Shown here: piece after piece, positions 6,563-14,169 of the stretch
Position numbering within the stretch: position 1 is the first letter of the stretch
Layout: each line of letters opens with the position of its first letter
The notes under the pieces: generated by a model
Told to the model about the DNA's origin: nothing
What the model saw: the letters and a program-made list of their open reading frames with translations, nothing else
The model's database searches: none
Program-made: the position numbers and the translations under genes
Origin: an uncultured Flavobacteriaceae bacterium
Lineage (GTDB): Bacteria > Bacteroidota > Bacteroidia > Flavobacteriales > Flavobacteriaceae
Direction of reading: 5' to 3'
Assembly (NCBI GenBank): GCA_945788155.1
Contig: CALZKX010000035.1
Location: forward strand, 1-20,705
DNA length: 20,705 nucleotides

Positions 6563-7321
6563 TTACATATTTTGGGTATAGTAGTTATAATCTTTTAAAA
6601 TCACATCAATAAATTCGTGGTCTGTATTGTGCTTTATATCTTTTAACTCTAGTACATCTACAATTTTACGTCGTAGTTTTATAAGTGTTTTATAGTCTTT
6701 AGATTTAATTGCGGTTTTAAATGTATCTTTTATGATTCGCGCATCATTATCAGACAATTTGATGACACTTGAATAGGTAGGTATGTAATCTTGTTTTAAA
6801 TCTTCTAGAATTGTGTGGCTTATATTTACATTATTCTTTAATGTTATTACCGAAGTTCCTGCAGTCATGTCACCTAATCGTTGATTTTTTGGACTTGAAA
6901 TAATCGCTATTAATCCAATTACCGACCCAAAAAGTGGTCCTAGTAAGTTAAAATCAACGATTCTAAAAATCCATCTTATAAAAAAATCGCCAATTGAAGC
7001 TTGATAACCATCTATTTTAACGACTTTAATTTTTAGGACACGTTTTCCAGGAGTTTGACCATCCAAAAGAGTTTCAAATAGTAAAGAATAAAACATTACT
7101 GGTAAAAAAAGCAAGGATATAACTGCAGTTACCGACCAAAAATCTTGAGCCTCCAGCCATTCTCCTAAACCTGTAATATTAAACCCAATTTGATAAATTA
7201 CAATAATGTAAGCTACTTTTATAAGCAAATCAATTATTGCTGCCAATATACGTTCGCCAACACTTGCAGCAGTAAAATTTATATTTACATTTTGAGTAGT
7301 GTTTATTTGTAACTCTACCAT
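6563..7321 (-). CDS. RDD family membrane protein
   Basis: 252 aa. The RDD domain covers about residues 18-165: GERILAAIIDLLI at 22-34 supplies the name-giving Arg24 and Asp31, GQTPGKR is at 88-94, and RLGDMTAGT at 148-156 closes the domain. Three or four hydrophobic segments lie between. Residues ~165-252 form a charged soluble tail rich in Asp and Lys that is not part of the core domain. RDD proteins are poorly characterised; some have been linked to ion transport. The gene is divergent from the SpoIIM-like gene with 23 bp between start codons, and RDD plus SpoIIM genes beside MoxR are a recurring neighbourhood, so it is probably part of the MoxR island despite its orientation. Confidence 0.88.
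   Translation of the reverse strand: MVELQINTTQNVNINFTAASVGERILAAIIDLLIKVAYIIVIYQIGFNITGLGEWLEAQDFWSVTAVISLLFLPVMFYSLLFETLLDGQTPGKRVLKIKVVKIDGYQASIGDFFIRWIFRIVDFNLLGPLFGSVIGLIAIISSPKNQRLGDMTAGTSVITLKNNVNISHTILEDLKQDYIPTYSSVIKLSDNDARIIKDTFKTAIKSKDYKTLIKLRRKIVDVLELKDIKHNTDHEFIDVILKDYNYYTQNM
7264..7293 (+). promoter_or_regulatory. Candidate promoter of the MoxR island operon
   Basis: TTG at 7264-7266, 19 bp spacer, then TACATTTT at 7286-7293 followed by G, close to the Bacteroidota TTG-N19-TAnnTTTG pattern. A transcript from about 7300 would have a ~45-base leader before the SpoIIM start. The promoter lies inside the 5' end of the divergent RDD coding region, as the 23-bp gap requires. Confidence 0.4.
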
Positions 7322-7344
7322 TTATTCAGTTAATTTGAGGGTCT

Positions 7345-8322
7345 ATGAGAGAGGTTGCGTTTATCAAACAAAATAAAGAAAAATGGCTGGATTTTGAGAG
7401 AGCCATTTTTGGAAAAACCCTTAAAAACCCTGATGAACTAGCGTCTTTATATATTCATTTGGTAAACGATTTGTCCTACGCACAAACTTATTATCCCAAA
7501 AGTAAAACAATTCTTTATTTAAACAACTTAGCAGCTAAGGCTTTTCAAAAAATTTATAAAACCAAACGTGAAGACACCAATCGCTTTATATATTTCTGGA
7601 AAGTTGAAGTCCCAATGATTATCTATCAATACAGGCGTTATGTGATGTATGCTTTTGTACTTTTTTTATCATTTGTTGCTATTGGAGCCCTATCTGCTGC
7701 TTATGATGATACTTTTGTTCGACTTATTTTAGGTGACCATTATGTAAATATGACTTTAGAAAATATTGAAGCTGGCGATCCTGTAGCTGTATATAAAAGC
7801 GGTAGTAATTGGGGAGGGTTTTTTGCTATTACAATCAACAACATTCAAGTAGGATTATTATCTTTTATTCTTGGTGTCTTTGGTGGAATTGGAACTGGTT
7901 ATATATTACTGAATAATGGTATTATGGTTGGTGCTTTTCAATTTTTCTTTTTTAAAGAAGGTGTGCTTTGGGAAAGTGTTCGAGGTATTTGGATTCATGG
8001 CTCCATGGAAATTTTTGCTATTGTTATAGAAGGTGCAGCTGGACTAATTTTAGGAGCTAGTATATTATTTCCAAAAACATATTCTAGACTAACATCCTTT
8101 AAAATAGGGATGAAAGATGGTGTCAAAATTTTAGTAAGCACCTTTCCGTTTACCCTTGCAGCAGGCTTTTTAGAAGGTTTTGTAACTCGCTATTCCAATG
8201 CGATGCCTAATTGGCTCTCGGTTGGAATCATTTTAGTTACCTTAAGCATCATCTCGTTTTACTACTTAATTTACCCTACTATTTTACATAAACAACTTAA
8301 AGAAACTTATGCAGTTATATAA
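7345..8322 (+). CDS. Stage II sporulation protein M-like (SpoIIM/DUF95) membrane protein
   Basis: 325 aa. A charged, probably cytoplasmic ~95-residue N-terminus is followed by about six hydrophobic segments: ~100-118, 157-180, 182-205, 217-240, ~262-280 and ~290-312. Family marks are the NNIQVGLLSFILGVFGG stretch at 165-181, the NNGIMVGAF loop, and HGSMEI at 218-223. In sporulating Firmicutes SpoIIM works with SpoIID/P in peptidoglycan remodelling during engulfment. This organism class does not sporulate, and the standalone SpoIIM-like family near MoxR genes has no settled function. It is the first plus-strand gene of the island; its stop overlaps the next start by 14 bp, which implies translational coupling. 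Confidence 0.87.
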   Translation: MREVAFIKQNKEKWLDFERAIFGKTLKNPDELASLYIHLVNDLSYAQTYYPKSKTILYLNNLAAKAFQKIYKTKREDTNRFIYFWKVEVPMIIYQYRRYVMYAFVLFLSFVAIGALSAAYDDTFVRLILGDHYVNMTLENIEAGDPVAVYKSGSNWGGFFAITINNIQVGLLSFILGVFGGIGTGYILLNNGIMVGAFQFFFFKEGVLWESVRGIWIHGSMEIFAIVIEGAAGLILGASILFPKTYSRLTSFKIGMKDGVKILVSTFPFTLAAGFLEGFVTRYSNAMPNWLSVGIILVTLSIISFYYLIYPTILHKQLKETYAVI

Positions 8323-9253
8323 ATCCAGAGGTTTTAGTGCCTTTTTTCAAGATACGTTTTCATTCATCAAACAAAATGGCAAACATTATTTTAAGCACTT
8401 CTTTATTGTCAATGGTATTTTTTTGTTAATCTTAATGGTTATTGGTTATTTCATTACAAAGTTCTATTCCGATTTTTTATTTAGTGGTGTTTTACAAGGT
8501 GGAAATAGCAATACGGTTTTCGATGAATATATGAATGAAAATTTTGGCTTTTTTATTCTTTTAATGATACTTTTTATTGTTGTTGGACTTGTGGCTGGAC
8601 TTATTTCCTATTCTTATACTGCAATATATTTAAAACTCTATATAGCAAACCATGGGAAGAATTTTGACACCCAACAAATTGTAATGGCCTACAAACAAAA
8701 TATTGGTAAACTCTTTATTTTTCTTTTCTGTGGTATTTTATTGGGAATCCCTCTAATAATGGTTTTAGGAATTGGCCTTTTTGTTTTAGCAATTACCATA
8801 ATAGGTATATTGTTAATGCCTATTTTAATTGGTGCTTTTTCGTTATTCTACAACATGACACTCATGGAATATCTACAGCAAAAAAGAGGCATTTGGGACA
8901 GTTTTGGGTATGCTTGGACATTGATGACCAAAAAATTCTGGGCAGCTGTTGGTAGTGTTGGACTGTTTTATTTAATGGCTTATGTAGTACAAAATATTAT
9001 CACATTGATTCCATATTTATTCTTTATGGGAAGCTTATTTACAACAACACAAGAGGCAAACCCTAATCCAGAAGAAATTGGAGCCTCCTTTGTAATAATG
9101 ATGTTAGTTGTGTTTTTTATCTCTTTTATTGTTGGAACCATATTAAATAACATTACACAGCTCAATCAAGGTATTGTATTTTACAGTTTAAAAGAAGACA
9201 ACGAAAACATCAATACAAAAAGTGTGATTGACCAAATAGGAACGAGTGAATAA
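8309..9253 (+). CDS. Six-TM membrane protein of the MoxR island, function unknown
   Basis: 314 aa. Long hydrophobic segments lie at roughly 25-48, 78-105, 130-155, 158-185, 210-245 and 258-283, with a short cytoplasmic N-terminus containing SFIKQNGKHYFKHF. No catalytic motif is recognisable. Its layout resembles large-loop integral membrane proteins often found between SpoIIM-like and DUF4129 genes, but I cannot place it in a named family. It overlaps the SpoIIM-like gene by 14 bp and the DUF4129 gene by 8 bp, so it is translated from the same message. It is likely a structural membrane partner of the SpoIIM/RDD proteins; this is inferred from position only. Confidence 0.8.
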   Translation: MQLYKSRGFSAFFQDTFSFIKQNGKHYFKHFFIVNGIFLLILMVIGYFITKFYSDFLFSGVLQGGNSNTVFDEYMNENFGFFILLMILFIVVGLVAGLISYSYTAIYLKLYIANHGKNFDTQQIVMAYKQNIGKLFIFLFCGILLGIPLIMVLGIGLFVLAITIIGILLMPILIGAFSLFYNMTLMEYLQQKRGIWDSFGYAWTLMTKKFWAAVGSVGLFYLMAYVVQNIITLIPYLFFMGSLFTTTQEANPNPEEIGASFVIMMLVVFFISFIVGTILNNITQLNQGIVFYSLKEDNENINTKSVIDQIGTSE

Positions 9254-10010
9254 ACGCATTGGTTTACATATAGCTATATTCACTATTATTTGTTGCTCAT
9301 TTCAAGAAATTAAAGCTACTACGTTTAATAATACTGAAGTAAAAAAAGTAGTAATTGACACACTAAATATAGATACTTCAAGTATTACTCCTAGAAGATT
9401 TGAAAACCTAATCGAAAAATACAGTGATAACAATTTTATTTACGAGCGAACCATCGAAAAATCTGGTTGGTGGACACGTTTTAAACAATGGCTAAGTGAT
9501 AAAATTCAGAATCTCTTTAATATAAAAAATCAAGGACAAGCCTCAAGAGCAACCGATTTGGCAATTAAAATTGGAGGTGTGCTCCTATTTATTCTGGTCA
9601 TATATTTCATTTTTAGAGCTGTGGTTAACAAAGAAGGCACTTGGGTTTTTGGAAAATCGTCCGACAAAAATATTATTCCTGTCACAGATATTGAGGCTAA
9701 TATTCATGCAACCAATTTTAAAAAACTTATCGCAGAAGCTGAAAACAATTCCAATTACAGATTAGCAGTTAGATACTATTATCTGTGGCTTTTAAAGAAA
9801 TTAAGTGTTGCTGAAATTATTCACTATGATGTTGAAAAAACCAACAACGATTACCAAAACGAAATAAAAATTCTAGAGGTAAAAAAAGAATTTGCATATA
9901 CATCTTACTTATACAATTACATTTGGTATGGCGAGTTTGATGTAAACAACGAACAATTTCGTAAAGCAAAACGTGCTTTTGATTCATTTTTAAAATCTAT
10001 TAAAGCATGA
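9246..10010 (+). CDS. DUF4129 domain membrane protein
   Basis: 254 aa with a GTG start that overlaps the end of the preceding gene by 8 bp. Residues 1-24 look like a signal peptide or N-terminal anchor. A ~75-residue extracytoplasmic part with a WWTRFKQWLSDKI amphipathic stretch follows, then one TM helix at about 108-128 and a cytoplasmic ~125-residue domain. That domain matches DUF4129: alternating charged helices with LAVRYYYLWLLKKL, KTNNDY and the near-terminal YIWYGEFD. In many bacteria this domain sits at the C-terminus of transglutaminase-like proteins next to MoxR and DUF58 genes; here it stands alone, without the transglutaminase core. The next start codon overlaps its stop (ATGA). 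Confidence 0.82.
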   Translation: MNKRIGLHIAIFTIICCSFQEIKATTFNNTEVKKVVIDTLNIDTSSITPRRFENLIEKYSDNNFIYERTIEKSGWWTRFKQWLSDKIQNLFNIKNQGQASRATDLAIKIGGVLLFILVIYFIFRAVVNKEGTWVFGKSSDKNIIPVTDIEANIHATNFKKLIAEAENNSNYRLAVRYYYLWLLKKLSVAEIIHYDVEKTNNDYQNEIKILEVKKEFAYTSYLYNYIWYGEFDVNNEQFRKAKRAFDSFLKSIKA

Positions 10011-11203
10011 ACAAAACCATAAAAATATATATTGGATTACTGATTCTGCTTTTTGTAGTAGCAATTGCTATTGAGTTTTCTAAACCAAAACCAATAAACT
10101 GGACACGAACATTTAATGAAGCTCACACCATACCATATGGCACTTTTGTGCTATACAATGAGCTGCCAAATATATTCTCAAAAAGCAAGGTACAAGATAT
10201 CTCAGTGTCGCCTTACGAATATTTTGACGACTATTACAGTTGGGAAGACTCCACGTATTTAACCACTGGAAATTACATGCTCATAGACGATTATGCTGAA
10301 GTTGATGATGTCTCTGCTCAGGAATTATTGGATTTTGCTTCTCATGGCAACACCATTTTCATGTCAAGTAATTATCTCCCTCAAAAGTTTTTGGATACTC
10401 TGGGAATTGAGTTGGAAAATGATTTTGATTTTACTGGAGAAGCACAATTTAGTTTAGCAAATCCATCATTTAAAAACGACTCCATAACGATTGATAGAGG
10501 TTTAAGCAATATTTATTTCTCAAAGCTTGACTCAACTAAAACAACAGTTTTAGGATATCAAAAATTTAATGAAGCAGAGCGAATAAATTTCATTAAAGTA
10601 AATCATGAATTTGGCAATGTCTATTTGCACTTACAGCCAATGGCATTTACCAACTTTTCACTATTAAAAAAATACAACAAAAAATATGCAGCCGCCATTT
10701 TATCGTATTTACCAGATGGTAACATTTTTTATGATTCACGCAATAAAAAGCGAACCGAACTTGGCAATTCACCATTAAGGTTTATATTAAGCCAACCAGC
10801 CTTAAAATGGGCATGGTTGCTTGCTTTAGTGTCATTACTCATATTTATTATGTTTAATGCAAAACGAAAACAACGTATTGTAAAGGTTATTAAACCTTTG
10901 GAGAATTCGACCATTGCATTTATAAAAACCATAGGGAATTTATACTACGAAACAAAAGACCATAATAATTTAATCGATAAAAAAATAACCTATTTTTTAG
11001 AGTCCATAAGACGTAAGTATTATTTAGACACGCAACTATTAAACGAAAAATTTGTAAAAAACCTAGCCCTAAAATCAGGAAAAGACCAAAGGAAAACTCA
11101 AAAAACAATTAATCTTATTGTACATTTAAAAGCAAAACAAGTGTGCAATGAAGATGATTTAAAAAACTTAAATAAAACAATTGAAGACTTTTATAACAAC
11201 TAA
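10007..11203 (+). CDS. DUF4350 domain membrane protein
   Basis: 398 aa. An N-terminal TM helix (about 5-23) is followed by a large extracytoplasmic domain. This begins with the family signature NEAHTIPYGTFVLYNELP and contains an Asp-rich stretch (DDYAEVDDVSAQELLDFASHG) typical of the Rossmann-like DUF4350 fold. A second TM helix lies at about 264-283. A basic cytoplasmic C-terminal domain of ~110 residues follows, with TIAFIKTIGNLYYETKDH near its start. It overlaps the DUF4129 gene by 4 bp and ends 3 bp before moxR, so the three are tightly coupled. DUF4350 proteins are repeatedly found beside MoxR and DUF4129; they may present a cytoplasmic tail to the ATPase. No enzyme activity is established. 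Confidence 0.82.
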   Translation: MNKTIKIYIGLLILLFVVAIAIEFSKPKPINWTRTFNEAHTIPYGTFVLYNELPNIFSKSKVQDISVSPYEYFDDYYSWEDSTYLTTGNYMLIDDYAEVDDVSAQELLDFASHGNTIFMSSNYLPQKFLDTLGIELENDFDFTGEAQFSLANPSFKNDSITIDRGLSNIYFSKLDSTKTTVLGYQKFNEAERINFIKVNHEFGNVYLHLQPMAFTNFSLLKKYNKKYAAAILSYLPDGNIFYDSRNKKRTELGNSPLRFILSQPALKWAWLLALVSLLIFIMFNAKRKQRIVKVIKPLENSTIAFIKTIGNLYYETKDHNNLIDKKITYFLESIRRKYYLDTQLLNEKFVKNLALKSGKDQRKTQKTINLIVHLKAKQVCNEDDLKNLNKTIEDFYNN

Positions 11204-11206
11204 TAT

Positions 11207-12286
11207 ATGGAGCATACAAACGACTCTCAAGAAGACAGCTTAAATCAAAACAATCAAGAGCATTTGCCTATTGAAAAAGGAGTAAAACAAGAAACTCAAG
11301 ACTCTCAAGAGGATAGTTTGAGTTTTAAAAACCGTATCGATTTAACCGAATTACAAGAAGGTGTCGAACTCATAAAGAGCGAAATTAGTAAGGTTATTGT
11401 TGGCCAAAAAGGCATGATTGATATGCTTATTGCTTCCATCTTAGCAAATGGACATTCCTTAATCGAAGGGGTTCCTGGTGTTGCTAAAACCATTTCGGCA
11501 AAACTATTGGCAAAATCATTGGATGTTGGTTTCAGTAGAATCCAATTCACTCCAGATTTGATGCCAAGTGATATTTTAGGAACCTCTGTTTTTGATATAA
11601 AAACCTCAGAATTTGAATTCAAACAAGGGCCTATTTTCTCAAATATGATTTTAATTGATGAGATAAATCGTGCGCCAGCAAAAACACAAGCTGCATTGTT
11701 TGAAGTGATGGAAGAACGCCAAATAACCATTGATGGTCAAAAGTACAAAATGGATTTGCCATTTATAGTATTAGCAACGCAAAACCCTATTGAACAGGAA
11801 GGCACATACAGATTGCCCGAAGCGCAATTAGATCGGTTTTTATTCAAGATTGATATAGATTACCCAAATATAGATGAAGAAATTGAAATTATTAATCGTG
11901 AACACAATTTAAAAGGCGAACAAAAAACAGGTAAAATCACATCGCATTTAAGCAAGGAGCAAATTGCTAAGTTTCAAGGCTTGGTAAACCAAATTATTAT
12001 AGAATCACACTTGGTTAAGTATATTGCAGATATTATTGTAAACACCAGAAATAATCCCTTTTTATATTTAGGTGCTTCACCAAGAGCTTCCATTGCGATT
12101 TTAAAAGCGAGTAAAGCCTTTGCAGCTATGAATGGACGTGATTTTGTGACACCAGAAGATATTAAAAAATCTACTGTACCAGTATTGCAACATAGAGTTA
12201 TTGTGACACCAGAACGCGAAATAGAAGGTGTTACTACCAAACAAATAATAAATCAAATTATTGATGCGGTAGAAATTCCAAGATAA
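11207..12286 (+). CDS. MoxR-family AAA+ ATPase
   Basis: 359 aa. Residues ~1-45 are a polar, acidic Gln/Asp/Ser-rich extension that repeats DSQEDSL at 6-12 and 32-38 and is absent from typical ~320-aa MoxR proteins. The AAA+ core follows: GVPGVAKT Walker A at 88-95, MILIDEIN Walker B at 147-154, sensor-1 LATQNP at 189-194, the PEAQLDRF arginine-finger region at 204-211, and a sensor-2 GASPRAS motif in the C-terminal lid. MoxR ATPases are chaperone-like and generally act on DUF58 and VWA proteins, for example during assembly or activation of membrane or periplasmic complexes. Here the DUF58 gene lies two genes downstream and no VWA gene is in the window. ATP binding is confidently predicted; the client is not. 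Confidence 0.95.
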   Translation: MEHTNDSQEDSLNQNNQEHLPIEKGVKQETQDSQEDSLSFKNRIDLTELQEGVELIKSEISKVIVGQKGMIDMLIASILANGHSLIEGVPGVAKTISAKLLAKSLDVGFSRIQFTPDLMPSDILGTSVFDIKTSEFEFKQGPIFSNMILIDEINRAPAKTQAALFEVMEERQITIDGQKYKMDLPFIVLATQNPIEQEGTYRLPEAQLDRFLFKIDIDYPNIDEEIEIINREHNLKGEQKTGKITSHLSKEQIAKFQGLVNQIIIESHLVKYIADIIVNTRNNPFLYLGASPRASIAILKASKAFAAMNGRDFVTPEDIKKSTVPVLQHRVIVTPEREIEGVTTKQIINQIIDAVEIPR

Positions 12287-12301
12287 CTAAAGTAACTAGA
12301 C

Positions 12302-12652
12302 ATGTTTAACAATCCATTTTCATTTAAAGGCAGAATTCGTAGAATAGAATATTTTTTAAGCGTATTGTTTCAGGCAATCATTTTTTTTCCAATCGTTTTT
12401 TTAATCCGAGGCATCGCTTATGAAAGAGAAATTTTTTGGACTTTCTTTGTGATTTCGGCATGGTTTATACTTGCTCAAGGTGCTAAACGATGTCATGATA
12501 TTGGCAGAAATGGGTTTTATCAATTAATTCCTTTTTACTTTTTTTGGATGATAGTAGAAGATGGTGTGCCTAAAAAAAATAAATATGGTCTAAACCCCAA
12601 AGGATTAAAAGGTCCAGAAGAAACCGGAAAAATTCGCCAAAATGAAGGATGA
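12302..12652 (+). CDS. DUF805 family small membrane protein
   Basis: 116 aa. The DUF805 pattern is clear: an N-terminal GRIRRIEYF, two or three hydrophobic segments (about 17-36, 42-60 and 78-90), AKRCHDIGRNGFY in the middle and NKYGLNPKG near the C-terminus. DUF805 proteins are small inner-membrane proteins of unknown function. It starts 15 bp after moxR, so it is in the same transcript, yet it is not a usual member of MoxR islands as I know them. It lies directly before the 8-bp tandem repeat and the DUF58 gene, and may be a later insertion into the operon. Confidence 0.87.
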   Translation: MFNNPFSFKGRIRRIEYFLSVLFQAIIFFPIVFLIRGIAYEREIFWTFFVISAWFILAQGAKRCHDIGRNGFYQLIPFYFFWMIVEDGVPKKNKYGLNPKGLKGPEETGKIRQNEG

Positions 12653-12654
12653 TT

Positions 12655-12682
12655 CAGTACTAAGTTAGCAGTACTCAGTAAA
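12655..12682 (-). repeat. Degenerate heptamer array, ACTGNNN read on the minus strand
   Basis: The plus strand reads cagtact, aagttag, cagtact, cagtaaa, four 7-bp units. On the minus strand these become ACTG-type heptamers (one unit has ACTT), the same pattern as the 3224-3279 array in opposite orientation. It begins 2 bp after the DUF805 stop and runs into the octamer array. Confidence 0.6.
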
Positions 12683-12735
12683 CGAATAAACGAATAAACG
12701 AATAAACGAATAAACGAATAAACGAATAAACGAAT
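12680..12735. repeat. Perfect octamer tandem repeat, 7 x AAACGAAT
   Basis: Seven identical copies of AAACGAAT fill 56 bp and end 3 bp before the GTG start of the DUF58 gene. Each unit junction contains TAA, and because 8 is not a multiple of 3 all frames hit a stop, so the array cannot be coding. A perfect tract of this kind is prone to slipped-strand mispairing. Copy-number change would alter the DUF805-DUF58 distance and the leader of the DUF58 gene by multiples of 8 bp. Confidence 0.92.
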
Positions 12736-12738
12736 TTA

Positions 12739-14070
12739 GTGAAGTTCATTAAACCATTTTACATACAAAACCGTTTTTTTTACGCATGCATCACGCTTAT
12801 GGTGTTGTTTGTGCTAAGCTTTGTGTTTCCCAGATGGTTTGTTATTGTAAAGCTACTCTTTTTAGTACTTCTCATATTTACGCTTCTCGATGTTTTATTA
12901 TTGTTTACAGCAAAACGAGGTGTTAATGGCATTAGAATACTTCCGGAAAAATTTAGCAATGGTGACCAAAATCCAATACGATTAAGCATCGAAAACTATT
13001 ACACCTTCCCTGTTTTTATTAAAATAATTGATGAAATCCCTGTACAGTTTCAAGTCCGAAACTTCAGCATTCAACGAAAATTGGATGCAACAAGCAAAAC
13101 TGAATTGCAATATGAATTGCGACCAACCGAACGTGGTGAGTACCATTTTGGCAAACTAAATATTTATGCAACTTCTGTATTTGGATTGATTGCAAGGCGT
13201 TTTGGTTTTTGTGATGATGCAATGGTTCCAACCTATCCTAGTTTTATTCAATTACGCAAATATGATTTAATGGCAATCAGCAATAATTTGCATCAATATG
13301 GTATTAAAAAAATTAGGCGAATTGGTCATACCATGGAATTTGAACAGATAAAAGAATATGTTTTAGGTGATGACTTACGAACCATTAATTGGAAAGCTAC
13401 TGCAAAATCCAATCAATTAATGATCAATCAATTTCAAGACGAGAAATCGCAACCTGTGTATTCCGTAATTGATAAAGGCAGACTCATGAAAATGCCTTTT
13501 GATGGATTGAGTTTATTGGACTATGCGATTAATGCAGCTTTAGTAATATCGAATGTGGCTATAAAAAAGCACGATAAAGCTGGAACTTTCACTTTTTCAA
13601 AAAAGGTGGAAAACATGGTCGTTGCAGAAAAACGCACTTCGCAAATGAACCTGATTTTAGAAGGCCTTTATAATATTAAAACCGATTTCTTTGAAAGCGA
13701 TTTTGGTCGTTTATATGGCGATGTAAGACGTAACATTACACAACGAAGTTTACTATTGCTATACACCAATTTTGAAACTTTAGATAGTTTACATAGGCAA
13801 TTACCTTATTTAAAAGGAATGGCAAAGAACCATTTATTGGTAGTTATCTTCTTTAAAAACACTGAATTGAATAGTTTAATTGAAAACAAGGCAAAAACCA
13901 TTCAGCAAGTATATGATAAGGTTATTGCTGAAAAATTCGCTTTTGAAAAGCGTTTAATTGTCAACGAGCTAAAAAAGTATGGTATCTATTCCATTCTTAC
14001 AAAGCCAGAGAATTTAACCCTTGACACGATTAATAAATACCTCGAAATTAAAGCCAGAGGCTTGCTTTAA
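12739..14070 (+). CDS. DUF58 domain protein of the MoxR island
   Basis: 443 aa, GTG start, with an in-frame TAA four codons upstream that fixes the region of the start. Two TM helices lie at about 14-30 and 33-55, followed by a beta-rich domain to ~175. The DUF58 core includes GHTMEFEQIKEYVLGDDLRTINWKA-type sequence around 207-225, closing with a VWA-like segment. Where many DUF58 proteins carry a DxSxS metal site (MIDAS), this one reads VIDKGRLM, so the metal-binding serines are lost. DUF58 proteins are the usual MoxR clients; with MoxR here two genes upstream, an ATPase-substrate or ATPase-partner relation is likely. It probably closes the island: the next gene is 99 bp on and encodes an unrelated secreted protein. 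Confidence 0.87.
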   Translation: MKFIKPFYIQNRFFYACITLMVLFVLSFVFPRWFVIVKLLFLVLLIFTLLDVLLLFTAKRGVNGIRILPEKFSNGDQNPIRLSIENYYTFPVFIKIIDEIPVQFQVRNFSIQRKLDATSKTELQYELRPTERGEYHFGKLNIYATSVFGLIARRFGFCDDAMVPTYPSFIQLRKYDLMAISNNLHQYGIKKIRRIGHTMEFEQIKEYVLGDDLRTINWKATAKSNQLMINQFQDEKSQPVYSVIDKGRLMKMPFDGLSLLDYAINAALVISNVAIKKHDKAGTFTFSKKVENMVVAEKRTSQMNLILEGLYNIKTDFFESDFGRLYGDVRRNITQRSLLLLYTNFETLDSLHRQLPYLKGMAKNHLLVVIFFKNTELNSLIENKAKTIQQVYDKVIAEKFAFEKRLIVNELKKYGIYSILTKPENLTLDTINKYLEIKARGLL

Positions 14071-14169
14071 CAATTGAGAAGCGTAAAATAACAGTTCAGT
14101 AAATCAAATTACCTCAACTAGTTTTTATAATAGACTTTTACAGTGTTAAACATTAAAAAACACATTATT

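Noticed and set aside
7345..8322. Evidence for sporulation
   Set aside because: SpoIIM-like proteins occur widely in non-sporulating bacteria, and no other sporulation gene is present.
11305..11730. 141-codon minus-strand open frame inside moxR
   Set aside because: It lies fully antisense to a well-supported AAA+ gene and has no recognisable domain.
12680..12735. CRISPR array
   Set aside because: Units are 8 bp with no spacers and no cas genes nearby.
11207..14070. Canonical Bat (aerotolerance) operon
   Set aside because: MoxR and DUF58 are present but no BatA/B VWA or BatD/E genes are in the window.
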